A DNA stretch of 64,000 bases from Celoporthe dispersa. Its lineage: Eukaryota > Ascomycota > Sordariomycetes > Diaporthales > Cryphonectriaceae. The stretch spans positions 1,164,001-1,228,000 of the forward strand of contig WAID01000007.1 of NCBI GenBank assembly GCA_016584495.1. Direction: 5' to 3'. Below, piece by piece: positions 45,709-59,200 of the stretch (position 1 is the first letter of the stretch; every line of letters starts with the position of its first letter). The position numbers and the translations under genes are program-made. The notes below the pieces were generated by a model. The model saw only the letters and a list, made by a program, of their open reading frames with translations, was not told the origin of the DNA and searched no databases.

Positions 45709-48187
45709 TTACCGCTGGTAAGCAGGCAGCGGCTCCGTCGGCGGGACAGAAGGCCGCGCAGACAAGCCGGCAGAATCATTGTATGTGAACTGCGGCCCGT
45801 ACTCGTCCTCCTCTGTCAGCGTCGGAGCAGATGGCTCAGCCCCATCGTCAACGGCTGCAGACGGCGGCGCGCTGGGCCCCGCGGCGGCGCTGCTCCCCAC
45901 GCCTGCATCGTAGTCTCCTGGGAACTCAGGGGGCGCGCTGGCCTCAGCCAGTAACCTCTGCCTTTCTAGCTCCTGCTTGTCATCCATTGGGGTCGCACCC
46001 GGGGCGAAAGAGTCCGCCGCAAGGTCGTCAAGTGTGGGTGCGGAAGGCCCATCAGCGTCGCCGTGCAGTGGCGGCAGGACAGGTGCGGCCAGAGTGGACG
46101 GGCCAGCACCGTCGGCATCGACTGGAAGAGCAGGGCCGGCAGTCGGCGTGGATGGCTGGTGCGGCTGGCTTGGGAGAAGCCTCTGCTCGGCCCGACGGAT
46201 CCTCTCCTTTTCTGAAAGGGCACTTTCGTCTGGTAACTCTGGAGGAGGTATATATTGCGGCGCGGATGGCTGCGGCGGTTCCCGATTTCCACCGTTCCAG
46301 TAAGGGTACTGCGTGACGGGTTCAGACGGGAACGGCGGGAACTCATGTTGATATGCGTCTTCGGCGCCGTGACCTTCGTCTTCCTGTCCCCTAGGCCACT
46401 GTCCGTTCTCCCCGTAGGCACCGCTGTCGTAATACTTCGTAGGTGCCGATGGTGCCGGTCCCACTGTCTTGCCTCGCCTGCTGCTGTCTGTCGTTCCGAC
46501 GACAACCTCAAAGGAGTCAAAGATCACGCCTTTCTCGCGCTTCACGGTGTCTGTGTTGATCAGGCTGCCGTCGAAGGACGTAACACCCGCATTCAGGTCT
46601 CTTGTTGATGCCGAGAGTCCACCCCCGGCACCGACCCTCGTGTGCTGTCCGATCTGTATCGCGTTCGACAGCTTGCCGCCTAGATCCACGATCACCTCTA
46701 ATCGGTACTTGAAGCTGATCATCTCTCCTGGGACTCCCTTGATCGAAGGAAAGGCATTCTCGGGCACGCGAACCGACGTCGGGATGCTTGTGGTGAAAGT
46801 GCCCGGATCAACGATCAGCGGGGTGAACGACTGCGACAGATCCTTCCGGAACACGCTGCACGACCCAGCTGATGTCAGTGAGAGGCCACCCAGGCCCGTC
46901 TTGGACTTGGGATAGTATTCCTCCTTTTCTAGTTTGCGCATCTCCTCTTTGGACAAGTTCTTGAAAAGTGACGCGGGCGGCGCCGAGTCCACTCGCCCCT
47001 GCCGATACAGGGTGACAATGATGCCGTGCATGCTCCTGATCGGCTTCGTATGCTGGATATTGACCCTGATGGGGAGTGTATCGCCCGGCAGACAGCCGCC
47101 CTTCATTAGTTCGATGGTCGCCACGATCGTCTTCTCGCCGGACGCGGCCTTCCTGGCCCCGTTCGCCGGACCGGTGCCCAGGCTGGCCACCTGGCTCAGC
47201 TCGGCCCCCCTGGAGCCGTTGCTCACGGCGCTGTCCCCGCTGACCTCGCTCCTCAGGTCGCTGTGTACCGGACTCCTGGGGTTCTGCTGGACATCCTGAC
47301 CTGCCTCGTCCGCCCCATTAGACCCGTCCGTCGATGTTTCTACCGCGCGCGTGGAGTCGAGATCCGAAGAGGTCTCGGCGGGGCCGTTTTCGAGGGCGGG
47401 ATTATTCTGTTGTCTTTCGGATGCCGAGGAAGCGGTGGGTTTCCTTCTCTTGGCCTTCTTAGAGATGGGCTCGAGGTAGATGGTTCGCGGCTGGGGAGGG
47501 AGGAGGGGCCCCACGTCAACCTGTTGCACCAGGTCCACCTTGCGCTCACAGGTCGTGGTGGGACTTATGGCGGTAGGCCTGGTGAGGGTAGCTGTGATGT
47601 TGTACGCTATCGTCCCTCGCTCGAACTACATACGTTGTATCAGTCAGCCCTGGACGCGCGCTCGCTGCAGATGCACAAGATCGGGGACATGTCACGGGAC
47701 AAGAGGCATGCTCGCCTACCTCTATGCTGCTGGGGAGCCCGCGGTCCGGGAAGACCAGCTCGAATCCGAACTCGTACTTCCCGGCGGGTAGTGACCCATC
47801 TGCGCAGAGGACCTGTTCATCCTGGAACAGCGAGGCATAGCCATTGCCGAGGAACCTGAACTGGGACACGCCGTCCGAGGCGATATCGACGTTGCTGGCG
47901 GGCTCGTTGGCCGCATTCGCGTTCTTGTAGACACGGACAGAGCCGCGCAAGGCGACGGTGAGATGGGTGACGTCGATGGCCTTGAGGACTGCCAAGATGA
48001 CGGCGCCCCTGACAGCATCGCCCGCACTGTATTTACGATGGGGCTCGGCGGGTCGGATGTAGAACTCGACAATGTTCCGCGTGGTTCTCGACCGGATGGG
48101 GAGAGCGAATCGGGAGAAGAACGATCGGTAGGATGGCTGGTCCTCGAGAGCGGTCCGGGGGTCACCGTCGCCAGGGAGGGGGACCAT
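45709..48187 (-). CDS. palF: pH-response arrestin-like regulator PalF/RIM8
   Basis: Exons 48187-47720 and 47625-45709 join as GLPSSIE|FERGTIAYNITATLTRP, in phase, giving an intact 794-residue protein. The arrestin N-domain opens with FFSRFALPIRSRTTRNIVEFYI and EPHRKYSAGDAVRGAV. The arrestin C-domain follows a Ser-rich linker (VATIELMKGGCLPGDTLPIRV). The tail is Pro/Ser-rich with repeated SAP motifs. PalF binds the seven-TM pH sensor PalH at the plasma membrane and starts the ESCRT-linked signalling that activates PacC under alkaline pH. The frame is open upstream to 48499. The extra residues there look like leader sequence, but a 5' exon at 48499 (MPPIRFPL, followed by a good GTGAGC donor) is possible. 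Confidence 0.9.
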
Positions 48188-51039
48188 CTGGCCAGCGATG
48201 TTGTTGCACACGGGGGACCTCGCAACGAGTCGGCCTCGTCGTCCCCGCTGCCGTGTCTTTTCAGAATGCGTCTTGGTAGCTGTCCACACGCGGCCTGGGT
48301 CGCCTCGGGTACCGGCCTGGGGGTTGTTGTCGTCGATGGTGTCTCTTGTGCCGAGTTCCGAGATACCCTTGGATATGTGAGAGGCCTCCGGCTGTGACGG
48401 CAGCTCCTTTTTTTTTTTTTCCTTCCTTTTTTTCCTTCTGATTTGGCCTGTCTGAGGCAGATCGTAGGAGCTCACCAGGGGGAACCGGATGGGCGGCACC
48501 TCTGCCCACCTCCCCTCCGCAGGCTCTTGGCTGCGCCCACAGCCACCCTAGAGAGGCTCGCCCGCGACCACAAACCACAACCACAACCACGTCTGCGCCA
48601 GGAGCCAGGTGATGAGGAGGCTCCGGATGGAGGCGCAGCAGCGTCGGCGGCAGCAGCAGCAGCAAGATGGGCGTCGCCTCGGACAGAGCAGCCCGCCGAG
48701 CCGGTCACTTCCCTAACACCTCGGGCTCGGGGGGCCGGGTTGGACGAGAAGGGTGGTCGCCGGTAGATCTCTCTCTCTCTCTCTCAGCCTGACGAGGAGG
48801 ACGTCTGACGGTCGGTGATCGGGGATAGAGATGGTCGCGCGATTGCATGTGCCAAGGAAGGACAAGATGGGGGCGAGATGGCTTGGCTTGCCAAGAGAAG
48901 GGATCAGAGAGACGGGAAGAGACGTCGCAGGGCCGACGCGGCAGCAGGGAGAGAATGAATCAGGCAGCGCAGCGTATTAAGGTGGGTGAAACGCGCGGGT
49001 CGCCTCTCGAGGAGCAGAGCACGTATGGCTTTGCTTTGCGTGCGTATGATAAGGGATAGAGGGAGGAGGGGTCGTTCGATGATGGAATGAAACACGCAAT
49101 TTTGCGAGAAGGGATTAGGCCTGACCAGAGACACTAGAAAAATTGCTGTAGCATGGTGTATGATTTTGAATTAGAACGACGTCTAAGCCCCAGACCCAAA
49201 AGGTGAAGAGATGCTGTCGTGCAGAAGGCAAGGTAAAGAAAGGCAAGGAAAAGAGACTTTTGGAGACAAGAAGGGTAGCCGCCGAGAGACTTTGCTCAGG
49301 CTCGGTGGCGGGCTGCTTAAGCCTGTCCATAGCGACTTCCCCAGAACCCAAACACAGCAGCCCTTGGCAAGAGGCCGGTGTGTACGTACTCTGGTGCCAT
49401 GGTACTTGCTGCCACGGGCTGCTGAGAGGGGCGCGCCTTCCCCAGAACGATAACTGGCGTTCGGTGTGGGGTACGTACTCTTATCTATGGCCCTTTTCTT
49501 TTTCTTTTCTTTTTTTCCTTCTCTTCCCACCACCTTCTCTAGCTGAACACTCATTTCATTGACACCATTCTTTAGGACAAGATGCTGAGCCTCGGAAGAT
49601 TTCATTTTCCCTCGCCCATCGTGTTGGGTGGTTCCACGCCTCACGAAACCTCATCACCTGAAGAGATGGTGACAATCCTCTCTCAGCCTTTTACCTTTTG
49701 CTAATCAGCTTAAGGTTTTGGCTATAGGATCTTCTTCTCACCTCTTCTCGCTGAGCCTGATAAGCTTACCTTCCTCCTCTCTCTCCTGATCTCACCTGTA
49801 CTGGCTGGCGCCGGCATCACAGAGTGTGACTGGTCACAGTCTTCCCAGCCTTGTCCATAGCGATTGAGCCCCTGGCTGCTAGCCTCGCCCGAGAGGACCA
49901 TTCCTTTATTCCCATAGGGCTGGGGCTCTTAGACGGTTGCAGCCTTGGCAAGTTGCTATTTTTGTATACCCGCCGCGCCGCCTGACACCGTTGACGCGCA
50001 ACGGACTACAGAGCGTCGGTATAGGTTGGGGCTCACTGGCCTGGATCCCTTCATCAGCTCGGCGGCTGTAGGTGCTGTAGCTGACAGTCTAGGTCCAAAC
50101 ACGTATACACAATGCGAATATACACCATACCCTGGTGACGCGGTCGAACTTGGCCCGCCCGTCTGGGGAGCTGTGTCTCGCGCAGCAGCGTGAGGAGGCC
50201 CCACCAGATCTACGCGGTTCACACCAGCTGATGTTTGACATTTGTATCAGCGGTCCGTCCGGCTTGCTAACACATGTTTCTGAGCTAGCGAGCTGCAGGC
50301 ACGTATCACATCGACGGCCCTTGAGCCTCAAAATACTCCCCGTGGCCAAATTTATTCTGACTGCCAGGGATCAATTCGGCAGCAGGCGTGCCAAGGCGGG
50401 TCATCGACGAAGATGTGCCGGTGGATCCCGGAGGGCAACCCTCTCCGTGAGAGCGCTGCGGCTTTTGTCTCTTGTGATACCATCATGCAAGGTCGTGAGT
50501 GCAGAGAGCGTTTCCCTTCACTTACCGCGAGATGGACCTTGGCCCGCGGGGCGCTGTGCCGTTGCGGTGCGGCGGCCTGAAGTCCCTAGTATCCTCAGGT
50601 CGTTCACCGCTTGACGATGGCGGATGACGATCTGCGTGAGTGCATCTTGGACCTTTGATGCGAGGGGTGGAAGTGGCTCACCCACTACCATTCTCTGTCC
50701 TTCTCGCACAGTCACATCGCCTCAACGTGACTCTCCAGCGGGCAAACCAAGATGCTTCTGAATAGACGGACGGTCAGGGTCAGTGGTATCTGCTGTGGGA
50801 GGGGAGAGTATTTCTCGGCGTCCATATGAAGCTGCGAAATTGCAGCCAGCTCAGCCGGTCCTCTATACAGCCCATGCCACTGGAAACCAGACATAAAATA
50901 TCAAATATCAGAAAGAACTAAACCACCAGACAGGAGACAACACACATACGTACACTAATCTACTACCGAGAGACCACGAGAGGAACCGGAACCAGAACCA
51001 GCCGCGAGCACTTCGAGCTCCCGAGTACAGCAGCTCACG
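48188..51039. other. Gene-poor region upstream of palF
   Basis: 2.85 kb holding the palF promoter and leader, with CT and poly-pyrimidine tracts near 48405-48440 and 48768-48786 and GCA repeats near 48640-48665. Other open frames show no domains. No RNA gene is recognised. Confidence 0.45.
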
Positions 51040-51429
51040 ATGTGTTTCGCCTATTACAAGGTCCACTTCTGCGCCTACTGCCGGATACAGATGTTCGAGG
51101 AACCCGGTCCCGATCACTACGTGGCATGCGCCAGCTCGCAGGCCACCGGCTCCGGCTCGCTCGGGGAGTGTGTCGAGCAGGGTATCCAGCGCATCAACAT
51201 CCGGCTCTACGACGCCTGCTGCGTAGCTTGTAATAGGGAAGAGAATGATAGCCGGGACCACCGCGGGGGAGGCGGAGGCGGGGGGAGCGAGGTAAGTACT
51301 GGAAGCCCCGAGAGGAGAAGCGCGAGGAGGCCAGAGGTATCTAGGCTGACAAGCACAAAGCGGAAGAGAAAGGGCAAGGATAAGAAGAAGAAGAAGACGG
51401 GCAGCAGCGGCTCGTGCGTCGTTTTGTGA
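51040..51429 (+). CDS. Small cysteine-rich protein with basic tail, unknown function
   Basis: 129 residues. The start MCFAYYKVHFCAYCRIQMF, with later CVEQGIQRINIRLYDACCVAC, recalls a large group of small fungal proteins with spaced cysteines that may bind zinc. A Gly run and then a very basic tail (TKRKRKGKDKKKKK) suggest nucleic-acid or nuclear association (inference). A perfect GTAAGT donor at 51292 with an AG at 51343-51344 could define a 53-base intron, which would replace the basic tail with a short end. Both forms are possible. A longer open frame lies on the opposite strand (50908-51507), but its composition looks like a shadow. Confidence 0.55.
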   Translation: MCFAYYKVHFCAYCRIQMFEEPGPDHYVACASSQATGSGSLGECVEQGIQRINIRLYDACCVACNREENDSRDHRGGGGGGGSEVSTGSPERRSARRPEVSRLTSTKRKRKGKDKKKKKTGSSGSCVVL

Positions 51430-52692
51430 TGCTCTGCGGAGGTGCCGAAGGGGGTGGTGGTGGTCAGTCCGTGAACGGCACGAGTTCAGGCCAAATGAAT
51501 TCATCACCCGCTATGATCAACACCGCCACCATATTCACAGCCAAGGTAACAACAACAAGTAAGTGAACCAGCCAGCCATATGCTGAAGTGGTAAGATCAA
51601 GCAAGCACAATGCCGATTTTTTTCCCCTTCTTTTCCTTTTTCGAGGAAAAGTTTACTGTCTCAAAAAAAAAAAAAAAAAACCCCCCTCGCCGCGTGCACA
51701 GAGGAGTCCGCAGGTTCACCCAGGTGGAGTTTTATAGGTGACGACGATCCGAGTCGAAGATGAGTACGTACGCAACCAGCGGATCGCCGTACAGCACACA
51801 AGGGATGCACTCTATCACTGTCAGCATAATGGTACTCTTAGGTCCTATACTCTCCTCAGCTATGATGTGACCTTTGTTTTGCTTCCTTTCGTAAAAGCAT
51901 AAGTTCATTAGATTAGGAACAAGAATGCAGGAATCTCCGCCCCCTGAATGCAGCCAGCCTTGCTCGTACGTTTATTGCTCGCTCGCTCGCTCTCTATCTG
52001 TTCAATATCCAGACAATCTTCTACTTGACTCGTCCGTCTCATGGTAATGCCACTATGTATTACGATATAGTATTGCGCGCCATGTTTGTCTGGCGTATGC
52101 CTTCCTTGGCCCACCGCTATCCTCGCTGGCATCCCGAGCTATGCTTTTTTTTTCTTCTTTTTTTTCCTTTGAGATATGCGCTTCTTCTGCCGGTCATCTC
52201 TCTTTGATTTTTTCTCTGAAGATTCTTTTTTTTTGGGGGGCCGAGCCTGCACACCATGAAATCCAGATGCCGTTCTGCCCAGTAGTCCAACAACCTATCC
52301 GGTCCAAACCATACCCAAGACATTATCCTGTTCATACACGCTATTGTTGAGATGCTGTGCTGCCTTTTTTTCTCTCTTTTCTTTCCCTTCCCTGGAAAAT
52401 CAACGAAGGAAACAAATTGGCCCAAATGCGGCTCAGTTCTGGAAACCTTACAACGCCGGCAGCGAGTGGAATGTGTGAATGGTCACGTAGTGCGGCGCGT
52501 CTCCTCCCGCGTTCCTCGCCAGCTGAGTCTGCTCTCGCTGAAACTCCTCACGTGTAGCGGACGCTTGGGTCGCGGTCTCTTCCCATCCATGCTCCCCACC
52601 CTTTTCTCCTCATCCCCTCGATTTTCCTTGTCCTCTCGGCAATCAGAGTCGAACTCAGCCTCGCCGACCTCGGAAAGAGATTCCAGGCCCCC
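51430..52692. other. Intergenic region between the small Cys-rich gene and the DUF8004-like gene
   Basis: 1.3 kb between two 3' ends. It holds poly-A (51663-51680) and poly-T-rich runs (52140-52170 and 52226-52235) and no supported gene. Confidence 0.5.
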
Positions 52693-55600
52693 CTAGAGCC
52701 CGAACTTCTTCTTGGGTGGCTTCTTGCCGTCCTTCTGGTTGCTCATGTCCTTGAGAATATCATCAAAGGTGCTGCTTGCGTTCCGGTTGTGGCTCGCACT
52801 GTTGGGCGTGGCGCTCCGCGGTGTGGGTGGGCCCCGGACCGGGCTCTCATTTCTCATGTGGGTCGAGCTGCGCACGCTCCGGAGGCTGCCGGGTCCAGAA
52901 GCACCGCTGCCCCCTGCGCTCTGTGGCCGCGGCGTGAGGGGGAATCGGAGCGCGCGTGCATCTGCGAACCATACGCGCGGCTGGAGCGTCGGTCGACAGG
53001 CGTCTGTACTGGGCTGGGAAGCATTTCTAACCCCACAACGCCGGCGAAACTCGAGCGGTATTGTGAGCCCGTGCTTCGTCCCTGGGCAAGGCCGCTACCG
53101 GGAGCGGGGACCCGCCTCAGTGGGCCCGACGCAGGTGATCCGGGCGTTGAGCTGGCGGGCGAAGCGCCGTTGCTGCTGTGATAACCGACTGGGTCCATGT
53201 CCTCGAAGACGGCCCCCGGAGGCTGAAGTGGTGAGAGGGCAGCTCGACACCCGAGAGCGGGCCGTTTGGTGGCGGTGGAAGGCCAAGCAGATCCGCGTTC
53301 TCGCCGTTCATCTTTGCCTCGTCCCAGAGCTTTGCCGCCTCCCAGCAGTGGGAGCGCTCGTACGTACCCTCGACGGAGAACATGACCACGTCCGCTGACA
53401 GCTCGACCTTGACGGAGCTACCAGGGATCTGGTACCAGGCCTTCCGTGTCGCACCGGCATCCTCGATCCACGGCGCGTTGCCCATCGGTGGCTGGCAGAG
53501 GAAGTACTCGACACCCTCGGTGAACTGCAGGTCGGGCGCATCGATGACCAGGAGGGGGAGAGACTGGATCACCACATAGAGGAAGAGCCAGATGCCCATC
53601 CGGTTGTCGACCATCTCGCCTGAGTTCTTGCCTTTGGCCATGTCAAAATCGAAATCCTTGAATTGTTCGAGGAAAGGCGTAGCAACGCTGTCCGTATCGA
53701 AATTGTACGACTTGTGCAGGACCAGTTGGACTTCGTGCTCTTTGATCTTGCGATCGAATTTGGCGCGGTCCTTCTCCTTCATCTCGTCATACTTTGCCAA
53801 CACGGACTTCATGGTCGGCACCTTGGGAATGTCGAAAGGTATCGGCGGTAGAACAGGCGGAGACGATTGATCGAATTCGGTCAACATCTTCCTCAGGGCC
53901 TTGATGTTCTGGTCGGCTTCCTTGGAGGACACCTCTTCCGGCGCCTGGTCGATGACGCGTGGTGTGAGAGAGTCGCGGTCCACCAACAGGTCATACAAAG
54001 AACACAAGTCCCCGTACAACGCCTTGAGCACCAACCTGTTGAGGCCGTTCTCCGAGAAGGGGTTCTTCTTGCTCCTTGCCTTGGGCGGCCAGCTCCCAAA
54101 CAGCCCCTTGTAGTAGTCGTGAGTAAAGCTCTTCATCCGCGCGAAGGCCGCCTTCCACCTGTTGAACCGTACGTCTTTGAACTCTGAAGAGCCCGCCACG
54201 CCGGCAAAGAGCGCGGGGAACTCGAACTCTTCCAGCCTCGAGTTCACGCCATCTTGCCGGTTGCGCAGGTCCAGGTTCGCGCGCTCGAGGCGTCGCCGGA
54301 CCTCTGGAGAGATGTACTGCGCCAGGGGCGAGTTTAGGGAGACGATGGCTTGCCATTTGCCCACTGCGTGGGTGTATGCTTCGTTGTACAGCTCCCAGCA
54401 CTTCATCCGCTCGCCCAGGATGATAGCCTCCACCGTCTTCTCGCGGCTGTGGCGCACGTCGGCAAGAGCCAGCTGAGCCGTGTAAAATCCAAAGCTCATA
54501 TCAACCGCCTCGCCCCAGGTCGTCCCGTCCATGCTCATGAAGTCGAACTCCTTTAGTAAGGACGATATCTCCAGGAACGCGGAGAAGACGGTCGGGTGCG
54601 CCTTAGTTCCCACAAGCGGTTGGCCAGTCAGGAAGGCAAAGAGGTTCCGCACTGCGACCAGCCGCTGCAGATCGGGCTGCCCCGCGTTGTCTTGGTGCAC
54701 GCGGTCATGGTGTGGTATGGGAGGAGGGATGTACAGACGGACCTCGCCCGACATTAGCTCTGGAACGGCGAAGTTCTGGGGCAGCCGGGTGGCGTCCTCC
54801 GCCATCAGGCTGTCACGGCCGGTGAAACTTGTGCTCCTTGTACGCTGATGCCTGCTGCTGTCCACTTCTCCCTGGATCAGCTCGTGAAACACCATCGAAG
54901 CCTCGATCGACTGTGCAGGAATTTTGAAGGAGGGCCCTCTGCCGCTGCCTTTGGGGTAGAGATGGACAAGGATGCGTCCGTTCTCATTCCAGAGCTCGGG
55001 GACCTGCAGATCGTCAGCATGCTCTCCAGAACGCACCAGACACTCGAGGATCTCGTGTGGTTATTTACCTTGTCGCCGTTCAGCAGGAAAGAAGTATTAT
55101 AATCCGCGTGGCTGTCGGCAGCCATAATCCATGCCTTGTTTGGTGACATCTTCTTCAGGTCCTTCGAGACAGAGCCAGACCTCGACCTGCCCCCGGGCAT
55201 CCAGGTCCTTCTCAGCCTCCCGCGGCCGTCGCCATCGTTGGAGTTCCTCGATGTTGGCCTGGGCTCCACGGGCGAGGACACAGCCCGAGAGCTGTCAAAC
55301 GTCGAGGTCCGATTCGGCGGCGGGTGCGCCGAGCTGCTCCTCACGCGCGGTAGCTGGCCTGGTGGTGAAGGACGCCTTTTTCCTAGCTTGGCACGGCCGT
55401 CGTTTTGGCTGTCGGACGGCGGGGGCTGGGCAGAACTGCTCCTCCTCTCGCTGCCCCTCGAGCTGGGCGGCGGTGGGGGATAGGTTGGTGACTCGTTCGG
55501 GCGGGCATATTCAAGCCCTTGTGGCATAGGTATCTTGGGAGGTAGACGGGATGGCTGTTGGGGTGCGCCACCCACAGAGGACTGGTTCCTCTGGTGCTTT

Positions 55601-56242
55601 TGGATGACGGCCGGCATGTCGTCGCTGTCGTTCTGGTCGTCGTCCTGTTGTTGTTTCTGATGGCCGCCCGTAGCGTCAGAGGCTTCGGGAGACTCCGTAC
55701 GTTCGAAGCCAAAGTCAAAGTCGGAGGAGACCTGTGTTGCTGGCGTGGGGGTGTTTAGTCCGAGGACTTCTGAGGAGTGGTCGGTGGTGGATAGCGAGTC
55801 GTGGGGATTGGAGGATGTATTAGGGCTCTCTCCGAAAGAGGGCTGCTCGTTGGTCTCGATCGCCGAGGCCACAGGTTTCCTGGCAATAGGCTTCTCTCTG
55901 ACTTGCGACCGAGATGCTGTTTCGTCAGCGGTCTTTGGGCGCAGGCGGTCGGTCGCCGCCGCGGCCGTGGACTTTTTCAACGAGCCAGCAGAGCTTGTGG
56001 GCGAGAAGAGTGATGTCAGCACGTTCAGCTTGGACTTTTCTCCTCCGAGGCCTCGTGGTGGCCTCGTTCTCCTTCACCACGCCCACAGGGTCCGACACCT
56101 TCACCGGCTGCCCCAGAGACTCAACGTGCTCTCTGTCCCGGAGTGAGCCGGTGGCAAGCAGGTTGGTGACGGACCTGGAGGGCAGGGCTAGGATAGAGCC
56201 CTTGCTGCCCTTGGAGGAGCGGGAGGACTTGCTCGACGGCAT
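52693..56242 (-). CDS. Large conserved fungal protein, DUF8004-like (three apparent frameshifts)
   Basis: Two exons, about 56242-55069 and 55003-52693, join as LLNGDK|VPELWNENGRILVHLYPK. They give about 1161 residues. The first 350 or so residues are Ser/Pro-rich and probably disordered. A conserved helical core follows, with MVFHELIQGEVDSS, LFAFLTGQPLVGT, GIWLFLYVVIQSLPLLVIDAP, VEYFLCQPPMGNAPWIEDAG and DVVMFSVEGTYERSHCWEAAK. I know this core as a fungal domain of unknown function (DUF8004, from memory). The C-terminus is Ser/Pro-rich and ends in a lysine-rich tail. Frame breaks: one A extra (T4 on the plus strand, 56036-56039), one base short at 53213-53220, and one base short at 52910-52914. 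The function is unknown. Confidence 0.78.
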
Positions 56243-59200
56243 GTCGAGCGATGAAGGGTCAAGGTGTAGAGCTCGCTCATGAGGCGAGTTCAGGGTGTGC
56301 GAAGGGGGAGGGGAGGAAGATGGCGAGCTTGCCTGTCAAGCCCTCACCGAGGAAGGAGAAAACGAGACAATAGACTAACCCGGTGGTCTGAAAACAGAGA
56401 GCGAGGGCCTACTGCGAGGTACTATGTATGTATAATGGGGCCAAAATGGCACGCTCTGGCCAACGGGGGGTCAGGTCGGCACTGTACTGTGACTGTTGAC
56501 TGTTGGTTGTGACCCCCTGGATCAGTCCGTGTGGGTGTGAATGTCTGAACACCATGGGACTGTGCCTGATGCCGGGGAAACGGACTTGAGAGGGAAGGGG
56601 GGGGTCGCAACTCAGAACCAGTCAGGAGGCTGTAACGCGTGGTCTGGCTCGGGTTGGACGAGGAGGGCGGCCTCGGGTGGAGCAATTGTATGTGTAACAG
56701 AAATGTGAGAAGCGCTTGAGGCACCCTTGTGCGGCACGGTGATGGGGGTACTACTGTATAATGGTACAGTGGCACGCACAAGGACAGGCTGCTGCAGAGG
56801 AGGAGGAGGAGGGGGAGGAGGGAGGAGCGGGCGGCGATGTCGTCTTGTGCAGGGCTGTGGAGGTGGGGAGGACGCTGGCCTGGTCTGCGGGATGGGACCG
56901 AAGAACTGAGAGAACACCCAGAGAACTGATGTTGATCCGATCCACTCCTTCGAAGAGGTAAAGGGCCCACCCGGCTTCGCCAGCAGCTGGACAGGGATGG
57001 ACGGAGACGACAGACGGTCGATCCAGGCGTGCAAGGGTCGGGGCGAGAGCTGCAAAATAGCTCAAGGCAGGCAGAGAGATTTGACGGCAGAAGGTAAGGT
57101 CTTGCCTGGTCTTGGCTCCGCCATGGAAGACACCGACGACGGGGTTTGGTTTGTTTGATGTTTCTCAGTGGGCCGATCGCCCTCGCAAATGCTGTCGTGG
57201 TTTGGCCATGCCCTGCTCTCGTGTGTCTTGGCTAGAGGGCAGACGTCATACATCAGCATCAGCGTCAGAAAAATCAGCTTGCGCATCAGCCTCAGCCTCA
57301 GCATTAACAATTAGCATAGACATTACTAGCCGCTGCAACCCGCTCCATCCTGTACATGGTGAGAAGAGAGGTCAAGTGCCGCTGGCGGGTCTTGGACCCG
57401 TGTGATGCAGACTGTACATCCTTTTCAAGTTCAGGCGCTGCGGCCCGTATTCGGCCGGTTGCCTACCTAAAACCTGCACGAGGATGGATGGGTGCAGAGT
57501 CTACAGGCGCGTTACCGGATCTGCCCCAGGACCAGCAACGTAAGTTGGGACTTGCGTGTATGCTCCGTCCTGTGGGGGGCCACAGCCCTGCCAAGCCCTG
57601 CATCGTGGAGCCGAGCCGGGCAGCAAGCAGGTCGTAGGGTATCTGCAAAGCAGGGCGGTAGGCTGTTGTTGTCTGCCTGTCTGCCTGGGCTGGGACAAGT
57701 CGAGGTGAGGTGAGGTGAGGTGAGGTGAGCGAGTTTGGCAGGTTGGTAGGCTGTGGAAATTGGCATAGTGGTGAAGACCCCCCAAGCACTGGGACAGTAC
57801 ACAAGGAGATCCTCATATCGACATGCGAAGAACTTTTTATGACGAGCTTTCTAGGGTTAATAACCTACCATGGATGCACTAAGAGAGAGGTACCGTGCGG
57901 GTAACCACTCTAGTACCCCCAATCTAGGGGTCCAAACGGGGAAAGAGATGTGGTCGCGCCTGAGCAGGGAAAAAAAAAAAAAAAAAAACTTTTTTGGCTT
58001 GCGTTTCCAGCTGGCAGGTACCCACAGTACCGTACACAGGAAGGAACACTCGGCTTGCAGTCTACTGCGTAGGTTCGGGAGGCTTTCCCCTTCCTTTCTC
58101 CCGGGGAGAGACTCCCCCCCCCTTTTTCGTCCCCCAGACTCAACCCATGAACAGCCTCGCCGACATAGTATGTATGCAGTCTTGTGTGCTCGTGTCGGGC
58201 CGCCTCTTGTTTCTGATCTCGAGACTTTGATACCCATCCAGGCCACCCTAAGTGCTAGCTCCATGTTAGCAGCCCCAGAGTGCCGGAACCCGCCTTGCCG
58301 CCGCCCTACTGTCTGTCTTCCGATTTCTCAACGTCGTGCTAAATCCTCAATGCCACGGCACCCGCACCGTCTACAGCATAGTACGTACTATACTCTACAT
58401 GGCACTGCTATTATATGTCCCACTCAGCAACCACCAGCAGCAGCAGCAGCCAACAGGTGAACTGCATGAGAAGATGGATGGGGCCCCATCCATTTGGGTT
58501 TTTAGCTTTCGATGCTACCTCATCCATCCTCATGCCCGTAACCTTCATCTCCACACAACCACAGGTGGTGGCGCTAATGTGTGTGCGTCAGGACCAATGT
58601 CCAGCCCCATCTATCTGCCTCGCAATGGCTGTATACGAGGTTGTCGACGTGGTGGTGAGACAGCTCACGTCTCCTGTTTACGCGACCAAAGGCGCAACGC
58701 CCGCGGGACGCGCGGAGGGACCACCTAGTCACTCTGGTAGCTGCGTAGGTACCTGCTGAGGTCTTTACCATTCATTAGGTTCTTCAATGGTCCGTCCTCT
58801 TCTGACTGAGACAGGCCTCGCTAATTATAGCATCACCCAGGCACCGAACCCATGACTCGGGTCCTCGCCTCAGACCCCTCTCTGCAAGTCATTTCTACTC
58901 TTCGCATTCCTCCCGCGGCCCTTTGTGTCTCCCTCGCGGCCTCGGAGGAGGACCATGTACGGAGTTTACAAGAACTACCTCCAACCGCGTATCGCAAACC
59001 TTGAAGCGGGAGATGCGGGACAAGCCTCCCGCACCCCGTGCCTACACCACAAGACGCCTCCACCCGCTCACTCACTCACTAGATATTACATACGGCATCC
59101 TATACCACATTACCTACCCAATACTACCATGTACCTCTGCTGCAGCCCCAGTCCAGGTCGATCATCCTCCAGGACAGACTTTCCGTCAACACCACACCAT

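Noticed and set aside
49680..49760. Sequence vaguely like the start of U2 snRNA (CTCAGCCTTTT...)
   Set aside because: The match breaks down after the first few bases and lacks the following conserved segment.
50908..51507. 199-residue minus-strand frame with a hydrophobic stretch
   Set aside because: It overlaps the Cys-rich small gene on the other strand. Its start and end do not fit signal-peptide or domain logic, and the leucine-rich part mirrors the Lys/Arg-rich tail of the plus frame.
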